From: Plenodomus lindquistii
Lineage: Eukaryota > Ascomycota > Dothideomycetes > Pleosporales > Leptosphaeriaceae
NCBI GenBank assembly: GCA_025504975.1
Contig: JANUWI010000010.1
Location: 1,054,001-1,118,000, forward strand
Direction: 5' to 3'
DNA: 64,000 bases
Part shown: positions 11,745-23,317 of the stretch, one piece after another
Numbering within the stretch: position 1 is the first letter of the stretch
How the letters are laid out: each line of letters begins with the position of its first letter
Notes under the pieces: generated by a model
Told to the model about the DNA's origin: nothing
Databases searched by the model: none
The model's input: only the letters and a program-made list of their open reading frames with translations
Position numbers and translations under genes: made by a program

Positions 11745-14683
11745 ATGGACTACCAAGTGCCCGAGGCCGCCGACGCACACACACACGCCCCCGCCGACGA
11801 GGCTGCCCGCCGCGGCATGCTCGACCATGCCATCTTCCCGGCCTTTGGCAACGACGCAGGCAGCTCCAGCGTCGAGTCGCCCGAGCAGATGCAGAAGAAC
11901 GATCCGCTGGGCACGCAGATCTGGAAGCTGTACTCGCGAGCAAAGACCCAACTGCCCAATGCGGAGCGCATGGAGAACCTGACCTGGCGAATGATGGCCA
12001 TGAACATGCGGCGAGCCGAGATGGATCGCAATAAAGGGTACGGATGCCGCCATGTCTCGCGCGCCTGCACTTTCCTCCACTGTTGTTGTTTTTGTCGTCG
12101 TCGTTGTTGTTGTTATTGTTGTTGTTTTTATTGTTGCTGCCGCTGCATGCCTGTCCTTCGTCGGAGCCCCCAGCTAACCTTGATGCGTGCTATATAGGCA
12201 TGTCGTGAGCCACAGCCAGAGCAGCCAGAGCAGCCAGAGCAGCCACAGCCAGCAGCACAGCGGGACCGCCATGCCTCCGCCCGCTGCGAGGCCGAGCTCG
12301 AGCGCGAGTGCGAGCGCAAGGCCGCCGCCGAGAAGTGCCCCCAGTGGCATTGCCCAGCAGCTGAAAAAGTCGGCCGACCAGCAGGCGCACTCGCACGATC
12401 AGGTGTCGCAGCAGCATGGTCCAGATTCGATGAACCTGGACGATTTTATATTTCCGTCGTCTGTCGGCAGCCCTGCAGGCCTGTCGCCGGGGCCAGACCT
12501 GTCCAACGAGGATGCGGCTCCGTTCAATGCCACCGCCCCAGCGATACCGATAAGAAAGCCGCATCTGGCCAGTGACCACGACCACAACCTCGCCCTCGCC
12601 CGCGCCTCTGCACCCTCGGTCCCTCCTGCAGTCCACCGAGAGAATGAATTCGGCTACGTGCACCGTCACGTCCGCAAGACCAGCATCGACGAGCGCCGAG
12701 TGAGTCCCTTATCTGTCCGCCCTCTTGCACCCTCGTCCTGTCCACTAACGCCTTATCAGCCCCCCAAGCGGCGCGCAGAAGCCTCGCCCCAGGTCCCTCC
12801 CGTCAACAGCATCATGATTCCCACGGATGCCCAGGCCGAGGCCGACCTCCACCAGTACTCGCTCGACCAGCACAACATGCAGCCGCCCACTTTCCCCGCC
12901 TCGCAGGCCCAGGTCCCCTTCTCCATCGATACCTTCCAGATGCACGAGGACCCCATTATCAACTCCGCAGGGCCCTTCCAGCAGAACTTTGGCTTCTCGC
13001 CCGTCGGGTCGCCCCTGATGAACCACAGCGCCTTCAGCCAGAACATGTTCAACCCCACCTCCATGGCATCCTCCCTCAACTCGACCGACTACTACTCCCC
13101 GCCTAGCTCCGCCTTTCCGTCCACTGCCTCGACACCGCAGCCGATCCCCGAGGACAGCCAAATGTACTTTGACCGCAACGGCATGGACATTCGCAATACA
13201 CATGGTAGTGCCTCATACGGTCCCCACCGTCCATCCAACCTCTCCACGTCCATGCAACCCCAGTTCATATTCAACCCTGGTGCTGGCGGAGGCGACTCTG
13301 TCTTCAGCCCTGTCACTAGTGCCAGCTCGTCGTTGACCTTCTCGGCGCCTTCATTTGGCCACTCCAGTCATGTCGACCCATCTCAAGTATTACACAACAG
13401 CCTGCCGCTGCGACAACAACACGAGATGCAAATGCCCCGACATGAAAACATGTTCAGCTTCGGCGCCGATTCGGACGCAGAAGACGACGAAGGCAGTGCC
13501 TTTGCGGATCGGACTATGCCGTCGCAAGAGTACTCTCCAATGGAAGATGGGTCGCTTGACTTCACTGCTGGTTTCCAGTGGGAGACTAACCTCTCCAATC
13601 AATTCAATCCCATGCAAGCGCGTTACCCGGCTGGCCCCCCACGAAAGACCGTCACCATTGGCGGGACCGAAATGGTCCACTCACCGCAAGATCACTGGAG
13701 TCCAGGGGCCAGCCTTGGCCGGACCCATGGCTCAGCAGCTTCCGTGAGCGATATTCGCAATCGAGGCAACGACCCACGTCGCCAGAAAATACCCCGCACT
13801 AGCTCAACGCCTAACGCAGCCGGCATGATGCATCAAAGCATGCATGGCCGACCAATGTCATCGCCCAACTCACCACCAGAGTCGGGCTATACATCTGCAG
13901 CACCGTCGCGACCCCAAAGTCCTGGTGGCACGAAGCCGGGCGAAAGCAGTGCTCCCACAACCTGCACAAACTGTTTCACTCAAACTACGCCCTTGTGGAG
14001 GCGTAACCCAGAAGGCCATCCACTTTGCAACGCATGTGGACTCTTCCTGAAGCTGCATGGCGTAGTGCGGCCGTTGTCGCTCAAGACGGACGTTATCAAG
14101 AAGCGCAACCGAGGCAGCGGTAATGCACCTGTCGGTGCAGCCTCTACGCGATCGTCCAAGAAATCGTCGCGCAAGAATTCAATCGCACATACACCAGTGA
14201 CAACGCCGACGTCGCATAAAGCAGCAGACTCCGAGTCGCCGAAATCAACAGGCTCTGGAGGTGGTGGGTCGTCCACAGCCACCATGACCGCCGCTACTAC
14301 ACCGACTTCAAAGTCCAATGGTGTCATTGCCATTGCACCCGGTCCACCAAAGACCAACAACACCTTTGGTGCACCTCTTGTCCGTGGAGCCAATATGGCG
14401 CCCGCACCAAAAAGAGCTCGAGGTCAAAGTCGAAGTGACCCCCAAGAACTTGAAATGGCAGACGCAGAAGATACCAATGGCCGAGCGCCTGCACGGAAGA
14501 GAGAACCTGCCACTGTTGCAAGTCCGAGCCCACTCCCTGGTCAGAATCTTGGTGCACTCCCCATGGGTGCCATGGGACAAGGCTTGCAATCTTCAGGCCC
14601 TGCTGAATGGGTAAGTTTGCTGTACATTAAGATTGTAACGGGGGGCTAACAGATCACAGGAATGGCTGACAATGAGTTTGTGA
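11745..14683 (+). CDS. areA: AreA/NIT2-type GATA transcription factor
   Basis: Exons 11745-12037, 12198-12699, 12760-14610 and 14660-14683 give 889 residues. AreA activates nitrogen-catabolic genes when good nitrogen sources are lacking. The N-terminus carries the conserved block DPLGTQIWKLYSRAKTQLP..MENLTWRMMAM (about residues 53-86). A long Ser/Pro/Gln-rich region follows. The single GATA zinc finger has Cys667, Cys670, Cys688 and Cys691 (CTNC, 17 residues, CNAC), then the basic tail VRPLSLKTDVIKKRNR. The protein ends in EWLTMSL, the conserved AreA tail known to bind the repressor NmrA in Aspergillus; it is encoded by a 24-nt last exon. Intron 2 is 60 nt, phase 0 and stop-free, so exon 3 also reads through it. 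Intron 1 is 160 nt with a TTG/TCG tract. Confidence 0.96.
12081..12140 (+). repeat. Trinucleotide-rich tract in areA intron 1
   Basis: A run of TTG, TCG and TTT triplets (TGTTGTTGTT, GTCGTCGTCG) fills the middle of intron 1. On the opposite strand it reads as CAA/CGA repeats. It is simple-sequence DNA. Confidence 0.85.
12211..12255 (+). repeat. 9-bp tandem repeat coding Ser-Ser-Gln in areA
   Basis: Several copies of AGCCAGAGC at the start of areA exon 2 encode a short (SSQ)n run. The tract is likely to vary in length between strains. Confidence 0.8.
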
Positions 14684-15646
14684 GATTTTGTCTCGAGCCC
14701 TTTCAGCACCAACTCAACTTCGGCACCGTCCGCGAAGCGCGTCTTTCACAGCACTGCTTGTTTATCTTTTGCAGCTTGCATCTCGTCTACTCGGAAGCTA
14801 TCGGCGTTTGGAGTACTTGACACTGTGCCTGGACGGACGAGATATTTCTGATCCTCCTCTATTACTTTTTCGACAGCTTTGATACCTGGTTCTTTTGCGA
14901 CGCGTCCTACAGCAATGATAGATATGGACTGAGTTCAGTTGGGAGTTTATGTGACAGTCGAACGGAGGAGGCAGGCGCTCGTCGACGTCCATTTAGTACA
15001 GCGGATGTGAGATCAGGACGGAGGGAGTGGAAAATCGGCCCCGGTTGGCTTCCACTTAATCCCACCCCGCCTTTGAACGGCATCCGTCGAGTGTATGAGC
15101 TTATGAGAGATATCCAGGAACACGCAATGCACTGAGGACAGCAACGCATTTGCACGATTTGGAGTTTACGATACCTTGCTTGATCTGGGGCGCAATGCAT
15201 TTCGCATGAAGTAATAGCCTGTACGAGCACGATCGTCTTGGCGATGGAACATGTCTTTGGTTGTACATAAGCTGCCACTCGGGTGCTTCAGAAACGCTAT
15301 AATGATATTCAGTCAGTCAGCATAGAAAGACGGAATGCCACCATTTAATCGCTTTCAAGTGGCTTCTCGTTTGCTGATGCAATGATAGAGAGATAGAAAG
15401 ACTAGGTTATCTTGATGCCGATGGTCGAAGCTCACCGTGATATGTCTTGACCAGCTTGGCTAGATGCACGAATCGGAGCCCAGCAGACGCCCGCATGTCT
15501 CATTCTGCGCAGCCCGAGCCCGTCATTATCATTTGGCGCGCCTCGCGCCTTCCTTCCCCACAAATACTCAAGCCACTCATACGTCAGTGCTCGAAACGTC
15601 ACTTGTCAACCTACACCACCACAAGACCGACCTTGCATCTTCCATC
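14684..15646. other. Intergenic region between areA and the DJ-1 gene
   Basis: It contains the areA 3' UTR and the promoter of the next gene. No coding frame or RNA gene is supported. Confidence 0.6.
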
Positions 15647-16433
15647 ATGCCGAAAGCTCTGATCTTGATCGCAGACGGATCTGAGGAGATTGAATTTGTC
15701 ACGCCATATGATGGTAAAACTCCTGCTATGTTCCAAGTATTCCAGATCAAGCAGCACCAACTGACGTCCAACTCCTAGTCTTGACACGTGCAGGTTTCGA
15801 GGTCACATCTGTAGGTGTGAACCTCAACAACGAAGTGTTCGCGCAGTAAGTAATATATGGCCATGCCGAAATCTATTCAGACTGACACACAATCTCCAGC
15901 ATGACGCGCAACGTTCGCATCGTTCCTGATCATCCCAACCTACAGTCGCTGGGATCTTCTCCAGCGCACGAACATTTTGACATTCTCATCCTCCCTGGCG
16001 GGGCACCTGGAGCCAAGACATTCTGCAATGCCATTCCCGTACTCGACATGATCAACGAGTTTCGGCAGGCGGGGAAGTGGGTTGCTGCGATATGTGCTGG
16101 TACGACGGCGCTTGTTGCTGCAGAGGAGCGGCATGAGAATGGGAAGGTTAAGGTGACGAGTCATCCGAGTGTAGCAGAGGAGATTAAAGACGCGAATTGG
16201 ACGTATAGTGAGGAGAGATGTGTGGTAGATGGAACGGTAATTACTAGCAGAGGGTGAGTTTCCAGTATCGCAGATGTGGCTTTGTACTCCCTGCGTTTTT
16301 GGACGATTTGGCTGACGGTGATATTAGACCCGGTACCGCTTTGTTGTTTGCGCTCACCATCGTGGAACAGTTGGCAGGTATAGAGAAGAGGGAAGAGGTG
16401 GCTGCGCCTATGGTTGTAGCTGAGACACTGTGA
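15647..16433 (+). CDS. DJ-1/PfpI family protein
   Basis: Exons 15647-15713, 15779-15845, 15900-16253 and 16328-16433 give 197 residues; every junction is in phase. The start MPKALILIADGSEEIE is the DJ-1 first strand with its acidic cluster (Glu16 sits where the catalytic Glu lies). LILPGGAPGA is the conserved turn, and AAICAGTTAL carries the nucleophile, Cys110, at the elbow. The end GPGTALLFALTIVEQLAG is the typical last helix. Family members act as glutathione-independent glyoxalases, deglycases or oxidative-stress sensors; which applies cannot be read. The length is close to human DJ-1 (189). Likely cytosolic; no targeting signal is visible. Confidence 0.95.
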
Positions 16434-18552
16434 GCATCGTTATGGGTATGCAACAGGGCAAATATTAAGTGTCCAACCACTTTGCGCTTCCTTTACAAAA
16501 CATACTCGTTGCGATATCTTGTTTCTTTGGTCTATCTTATGAATACTTACCCTAACCCTAGCCCCTAGCCCTAAGAAACACATACTCATTTTAACAAGCC
16601 ATAGGGAAATAGAGGGTGAAGGGGAAGTTGGGTAGACATTTAACATCTGCCAGTTTTACTAGGGTTTGATGGGTACGATCCGATCCCATGATATAGGACA
16701 TGGCCATCTTAAATCTCCATCTACGTTCGACAAATAACAGCTAGGTATCACGATTCAATGGACGAGCTGATTCGTTGAGAAATTAAAGCACGGATTCAAT
16801 CTGAAATGAATATATCCTGTACTTATCAAGGGTCGGGACACCTTTTGCGGATCGCAGACAATCACCATTCAGAACTCGCTCCGTGTTTGTACGTCCGTGA
16901 AGGGTGATCACACAGCACCTGGCCAGCCCGATAATACGGGCGCGCCAAAGGTATGACGGAGCTGTGTGATGAGTTTTTGATGGCTGTGCACCTTTCGCTT
17001 ACTCACCTGTCACCGTGGATTTCCTTTGGCGACCCTGCGCCACAGCTAACTGTCGACATTGCAGAGTCACTATGCAGGAACGGATAATTTCTAGGTCAGT
17101 GTGGTCGCTTGTAAACGACAGACGTCTCTCCATGTGCACTTTTCGTCAGCGTGCATATTCATCGCCTATTTGAGTGGCACGAAACAACTGGATACATGCA
17201 GCTGGTGTCTAAAGCCTAACGCTGGCACAATGTAGCACATGAATATGAGGTACAGCATCTTCAGCAACCTGGTGACCATAAGACACTGCGTAGCGCGGAA
17301 GTCGCATGTTCCTAAATGTGGTAACAGCTACACTGCTGGCCCGACAGAGTATAGACGCGTCGGATTAGATGCCTGTTAAAGTTCAACGAACCATCTTCTC
17401 AGTCTTGCTGGATGCTGAAGGTGCTATTTGTCAAACTCAGACAAGGATCTAATCCGGTGTGTCTATATCCTGTAGACGCTGGATGCTATACACATTGAAT
17501 GTTGCTGTCGGCATCGTACATGAAGCGGACTCTCAGATGATTCCCAGATTTTCTCGTCTTGGATACCAAAGTTCCACACGAATTCGATCATGCGTGGTCA
17601 AAAAGAGGCGTCAGGAGGCGGAGGCGGAGGCCACAGCGTTGACCAAGCAGAGAGATGCGGGAGAACGGTTGGGGCGTCAGCCAGCCGCATCGACAGGGGC
17701 CATCCAACCTAAATGACACCGTAAAACACAACAACATCATCGGACTCGCACTATAACGAGACACTTTTCAGATATTCAACACTTCGAATGTATGCGTGCT
17801 TGACAGGCGCACTCCTTACCTCGTCGGAAGTAGGATACGCTCACGATCCGAGCCGACAAGTTCAATGCGCCTTGAGTGATGATTACTTACCACGCATTTG
17901 GCCAGATGCGATTGGTCGCTACGGCGAGGCTACCTTCTCTGGTGTCTTGTCACAAACGCTATGGATTGCCCCAACCTGAGATCTGCGGGCACTATACCTA
18001 ACATTTATCAGCAATGAAACCCACGCGGTCCTTGCTTGACCGCCGGTGCTGCTACCGACACCGTATACACCGTATACCGTGTACCGTATAGTCGCAATAG
18101 GGCCGTGTACTCCATAGACTGTGCAGCAGCTACACCTACAGCAGCTACACACAGCGGAGTGGAACCTTGCGGGTATCCGTATGATCTTGAAGAGAGGCCG
18201 AGCCATTGATGTATCAGAATTGCGAAGATCGCCATTCACCATTCGCACGCTCTTCTTCGGTATAATGTGGAAAGCAGTAGGCGTATATTCCGATGCGCCT
18301 ACACCCTGTACGTCATATATCGCAAACCCTGTGGACCCTGATAGATGTGACAGGGACAGAGGTTGCATCGTGTGGCCGATCGTTGTTGGCAACTGTATAT
18401 ATAACGCATACGCAGTCGTCTCTAGAGTTTGCTACGACACTGTACACGTTCAAATCACAACTCACCACGGCACCACTGCCCAGCCGGCACTGTCAGACAT
18501 AGACAAGTTAAAAGTTTGACGCGGCCTCTGCGACGGTCTCCTCCACGTCAAC
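16434..18552. other. Intergenic region with a telomere-like tract
   Basis: No supported gene in 2.1 kb. It holds a short telomere-like sequence at 16547-16575 (listed separately) and a locally palindromic CCGTATACC/GTACCGTATAG stretch near 18060-18095. Confidence 0.55.
16547..16575 (+). repeat. Short interstitial telomere-like tract
   Basis: The sequence reads CCCTAA, CCCTA, GCCCCTA, GCCCTAAG, close to the fungal telomere unit TTAGGG on the opposite strand. It has one perfect and several degenerate units and lies 114 bp after the DJ-1 stop codon. Confidence 0.7.
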
Positions 18553-20344
18553 ATGGCCACCGCCTCCGCCATGGAGCTTCAGACGTACGCTGGGTTCTCA
18601 CATTCTCTTCAAACTGCAGCAATTGCAGTCCTCATCTTTGCGCTATGTGCATACCTTCCCAGGCTCAAGGTGAACTCGCAGCTAGCCAAGTTGCCGTCTC
18701 TCTATGCCTCTATGGGAGAGGAGCATCGTCAAGCCTTCCTAAAGTCTTCCCGGAACATGTACAAGGAAGGATATAAAAAGGTACGACTTTTGCATCATCT
18801 ACATTGACTGCGCTTACTGACATGCTATAGTTCAAGAAGGAAGCATATCGCCTTGTATCTGATAGCGGTAGGTAACTACCTTGACGCATCTTAACAGCAA
18901 CTGACCTGTCACAGGGGAAACTCACGTCGTCGTTCCACAAAAATTCCTACCGGAGCTGAAGAAGCTTCCGGACGATGTTCTTAGCTTTCCGAAGGCTGTA
19001 GATGAAGTGAGTGTTCACATTTTATATGCCCTCGATCATTACTAACTCTGAAAAGATGATGGTTCGAAAGTACACAAACCTCCTGACAGAATCGTCTATC
19101 ATCGCTCATCCAATAAAGACAGATCTCACTCCATCACTCCGTAAGTTCCCTCCAATATACACAGTAAGCATGCCCCACTGACACACCACAAGCACGCTTG
19201 AATCCCATGATTTGCGAACAAACCGATGCTTGCCTGCGAGAATACATGCCGCCATGCTCCGATTGGACCGAGGTCAAGATCAACAAGACATTAATGGATA
19301 TCATTACCAAGGTCTCTGGACGCATGTTCGTTGGGCCTGAGCTGAGTGAGGACCCTTCCTACCTCGAGGCAGCCAGCAATTACACCGTAGATCTCGTAAA
19401 GGCAGTGAGCAAGCTCAAGAAGATGCGACCATGGCTTCGACCGTTCCTAGCCCCACGTACACCGGAGATTCGTGTGCTCCGCGAGCGCGAGTTAGAAGCA
19501 CAAGGCTACTTCAAGCCTCTGATCGAGGAACGTACAAAAGCAAAGAAGGAGGATCCCAACTGGCAACCACCGGATGACATGCTGCAATCGATGCTCAACC
19601 AGATGACTGGCAAACTCTCTCTTGCCATGATTGCACGAGCCCAACTTGGACTCACTTTCGCAGCCATTCACACTACAACATTGACATCCACCAATGTAAT
19701 CTTCACTCTCGCATCGACACCAGAGTACATTGAACCCCTCAGAGAAGAAATCCGCAGCGCAATGGCGGATAACGGCGGCAAAATAACTACCCAAGCCCTA
19801 AAGCAACTCGTCAAATTGGATAGCTACATGAAGGAGGTCGCTCGCTTGTATCCACCAGAGTATAGTAAGTTGTCCCAACTCACTATACCCAGCCAACCCA
19901 ACTGACACGCTCCCCCCAGCAAGCTTCAGCCGCCGCGTCGTAAAAGGCATCACCCTCTCCAACGGGCAATACATCCCCCCCGGCGTCCTCCTCGAAATCC
20001 CCCTCCACGAGATCTCCCAAGACCCAGCAAACTGGCCCAACGGCGACGTCTTCGACGGCTTCAGACACTACAAGCTGCGGGCGGGCGGCAGCGCCACCGA
20101 CCACGCCCGCAACCAATTCGTCACAAGCAATGAGCAGAGTTTGAACTTTGGTTACGGGAGACATGCGTGTCCCGGCAGGTTCTTTGCGTCGAATGAAATC
20201 AAGATGCTGCTTGCGAGACTTATACTCGAGTATGATGTCAAGATGCCGGATGGAAGGACGGAGCGGTATGAGCAGATTGAGATTGGGAGTAGTTGTCTAC
20301 CGGATACGGAGAAGATGTTGTTGTTCAAGCGGGTGGAGGTTTGA
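18553..20344 (+). CDS. Cytochrome P450 monooxygenase
   Basis: Exons 18553-18780, 18831-18867, 18915-19006, 19056-19140, 19193-19864 and 19920-20344 give 512 residues. All five introns are short (47-55 nt) and in phase. An N-terminal membrane anchor lies near residues 20-36 (TAAIAVLIFALCAYLP), placing the enzyme on the ER. The haem loop FGYGRHACPG has Cys455 as iron ligand. Glu362-Arg365 in KEVARLYP is the ExxR pair. The I-helix reads FAAIHTTT (303-310): Ala-Ile-His-Thr-Thr replaces the usual Gly-x-Asp-Thr-Thr. The organisation recalls fungal CYP503/ent-kaurene-oxidase-like enzymes, but the subfamily is a guess. No terpene cyclase, polyketide synthase or partner oxidase lies within the window, so the substrate is unknown. 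Confidence 0.93.
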
Positions 20345-21379
20345 GAAGCGGTTTTCTTTTTGGATAGGAGGACTTACGGGTTACAGATGTGTGACTTTAG
20401 CGTATTGCATTGACATGTCATACCTTATCTTATCTTAAACAGCAGTATTTCATCCTCTGGAAACTAACATCTTATAATATCCCGAAGCTCCAACATAATA
20501 CTCCCACCTACACCGATGAAAACCTCGCTCTCAATCTTCTCAGTCTCGCACCCGCGTATCATCAAAACCATCAAGCAACACTGCCACCCCACTCAACACC
20601 AAGCAACAACCGAATCTTCTTCCCAATGTATAATTCAAGGTGCAGGGCTAGATAACCATATCCTGTTTTCAATCAAAACATGCAATGCGTCGTATCACAA
20701 CCCCCATCACTTCGACATGAACTGCACGAGCGTCACGCATAAGGAAAGCAGATTTGCATCAGACTCAATCGGCTGGACATGGTGATGACTTGTTCTTGCA
20801 GCGACTGGTACCTAGTGGTTATAATTTCGGAACTTGTGGTAGACTTGGTCACCTGCGAGGAAGGGATATAGATATAGGGCACAACTAGTGTTGACAAAGG
20901 TGTCTTGCAGGGTGCTTGTGGATATAGACGTGCGTTGGGATGGACCACATGTTGGGCTGGGTACTGTGGTGGATTTGGTTTGGTCTATCGTTGGTAACTC
21001 ATCAATGAAATTGGATAAGTTTAGGTGCGGTCGAGCCTCATGATTGTTCCATTTTTGAAGCCTATTGTTGATCAGTGCAAGCAAGGTCGAGCGGGTTTGA
21101 CCCAAGTCACTCGGCATGATGTTCAGCTCAAGGGGTCGGTTGTGAGATCTTGATAGATGAGTAGGACATCGCATCACAAACACGCAGTCCAACGTATCAC
21201 AAACGACCACAAAAAGACACAATTCAGGGTCAGATCTTAGTAGGGAAAAAGACACAAGATATGACTTTTATATCACCCTCATGATTCTTGGACAGGAGTG
21301 AGCGCAAGTCTCTACGACCGCGCAACACTCAGCAAGTCATCCTTTTCGGCTCATATACAGACGTCAAGAGTCCAGAAAC
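20345..21379. other. Intergenic region between convergent P450 and EGD2
   Basis: It contains the two 3' flanks. A minus-strand open frame at 20812-21255 has no recognisable domain and is not annotated. Nothing else is seen. Confidence 0.6.
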
Positions 21380-22190
21380 CTATATGCTTAGCGCCATGAT
21401 GGAGTTGACAATATCATTGTCGTTCTCCTTGAGAGCCTTGACGGCCTTCTTCCTTGAGACGCTGGCCTGCTGCATAACGAGCTCAATGTCCTTGGCCTCG
21501 ATGCCAGAGTCATCGACCTCCTCGTCGTCATCCTCCTCCTCTTCCTCCTCATCGTCCTTCTTGTCCTCGACGGCCTTGCCCTTGCCCTTGCCGTGGTCGT
21601 GGTCGTGGTCGTGGCCAGAGTGGTCGTGCGAAGCAGCCTCGGCCTGGGCAATCTGCTGGGCGGCGGAAGCCTGGGCCTGGGAGTTCAAGTCCTCGATCTT
21701 GGCCTCACCGAAGATGCTGGTGCGGGGTCAGTAGGTGGGGTGGGCCATGGGGATCAATTGAGGGAGCTGCTTACATCCAGGTGTTGCTTGAGGGGGACTT
21801 GTAGACATCGGGCTGGTTGATGACAAAGAGGATCTGGGTAGTATGTTAGAGGCCTGTTGTGTCGACCAAAAATCCATATGGTGCGGCAGCTTCCGCTTGC
21901 TGGTGTAGCTTCGCAGTGCCCCTCCCCCCTTGTTTATTTGGGTGTGCACTCACGTTCTTGGGCCTGCGGAGGGTGACGCGTGTGATACCGTCGATGTGCT
22001 TCAGGCCAAGCTTGGCAATGGCCTTGCGAGCCTTCTTCTCGTTGCGAGAGTGCACGGCGACGGAGGCGCCTGCGGGGATGTTGGCCTCGCCCTCCTCGCC
22101 CTCAGACTCGTCGCTGGACTCGTCCTCCTCGATCTGGACATTCTTCTTCTCCGGCTCGTCGGCGATTTCTTCGATGCGGGGGTTGGCCAT
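21380..22190 (-). CDS. EGD2: Nascent polypeptide-associated complex subunit alpha
   Basis: Minus-strand exons 22190-21954, 21833-21775 and 21716-21380 give 210 residues. NAC binds at the ribosomal exit tunnel as an alpha/beta heterodimer and shields nascent chains. The NAC domain is clear: NEKKARKAIAKLGLKHI, GITRVTLRRPKN, then ILFVINQPDVYKS and TWIIFGEAKIEDL across two splice junctions. The C-terminus is the UBA domain (GIEAKDIELVMQQASVSRKK to SIMALSI). Between them lies an unusual His/Asp tract (HDHSGHDHDHDHG) followed by a long Glu/Asp run. The acidic N-terminus (EEDESSDESEGEEGEA) is typical. It precedes RPL14 on the same strand but each has its own promoter region. Confidence 0.97.
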
Positions 22191-22707
22191 GGTGTCGGGT
22201 GTGGTGAGCTGGTCGTGGTGGTGCTGCGCTGCGCGTAATTGGGGTCGCTGCTGAAGTGGGAATTTTGGCGAGTGTGAGTGTGGGTAGTTTGGGTTAGCGC
22301 GGCCAGCTCCGAATGACGAGCATTGCTGCGAACGCCCATCACTTTCACGACAACGTCAATTTAATTTATGTGGTACAACTGCAGTCATGTCAAATCACCG
22401 GCAAAAACATGCTTTGCAATGGGGTATCAATTCTGGCGGCTCTAGTCGTGTTGTGGCCTTGACGGTTTCATGAAATTGTGGATTGAACTCTCTTGCTACA
22501 CGTGGAATGCATGCGAGAGCCGAGTAAACCTTCCCATCCGAATTGCACCTTGCCAAACATTGGACTTATTCACCCGAAACCAGGTCTTGAATTTTTGAAT
22601 GCCTTTGAGGACCTTCGGAATGCTCATGAAAATGCACATCGTGCCTCGCCGTCACCAGCACGCAATAACCACCGCAACGCTTTGTCTCCCGACAGCATCG
22701 AAACTAC
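22191..22707. other. Intergenic region between RPL14 and EGD2
   Basis: 517 bp that must hold the EGD2 promoter and the RPL14 3' flank. No gene is seen. Confidence 0.6.
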
Positions 22708-23317
22708 CTATGCCTTCGCACTGGCGCGGATCTTGGCAAAGGTCTTCTGAACCTCGTAGCGGGCCTGGGTTGATTGTTAGTCTCATGGTCGAAATGTCGC
22801 TACGAGTGTGCATCCACATCTCCGCCACCGTCCCAGATGGACGCGATGGGACAGATGCTATGCCATGTCATAGACGTACCTGCTTCCTCAGCTTCATAAC
22901 CTTGAAGCGCTCAAAGTCGTTCAGTGCCCGTCTCTTGGTGAGCGCTGCGCGCTTCTTCGCCCATGCGCTGTCGTCGAACTTTTGCTGGACCTTGTGCTCT
23001 TCCCACTTCTTCGCGACGTGACCGACACCGCTGGCGCGGGGAAGCTTGGGGATGACAATGGGTGTGAGGGAGAGTTTGGCGAGGGCGACTTCCTGACGGG
23101 GGACGGGGGCCTTCTCGGAGGGGCCATCGACGAGCACCTGTTACGTTGTGAGCTGCTGGCCAATCTGCACCGGGTTGCGGGCAATCCATACACGCTTGTG
23201 GTCGATGATCTCCACGATGGCAGCGAGGCGACCCTCGTACTGGCCTTCATTGAAGAGGACCACGCGGCCGACCTCTACAAGCCTCCAGGCGCTCGTTGTG
23301 ATATCGGCGTCACCCAT
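22708..23317 (-). CDS. RPL14: 60S ribosomal protein eL14
   Basis: Minus-strand exons 23317-23192, 23137-22880 and 22764-22708 give 146 residues. Both introns are phase 0; the first (GTATGG..AACAG) removes an in-frame TAA and joins VEIIDHKR to VLVDGPSEK. The protein starts MGDADITTSAWRLVEVGRVV, the KOW-like N-terminal domain of eL14. The C-terminal helical part includes KKWEEHKVQQKFDDSAWAKK and ALNDFERFKVMKLRKQ, ending ARYEVQKTFAKIRASAKA. It is a structural protein of the large subunit. The length matches fungal orthologues. The second intron has a clean GACTAAC branch site. Confidence 0.96.

Noticed and set aside
11242..11943. A 233-residue minus-strand frame overlapping areA exon 1
   Set aside because: Antisense to the conserved areA N-terminus, Arg/Ala-rich and without a domain.
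18055..18100. Palindrome-like CCGTATACC/GTACCGTATAG cluster
   Set aside because: Short, imperfect and overlapping copies of a CGTATAC-like word; weaker than expected for an operator or hairpin of note.
20812..21255. A 147-residue minus-strand frame between P450 and EGD2
   Set aside because: It occupies the 3' flank of two convergent genes and has no family features. A small species-specific gene cannot be fully excluded.
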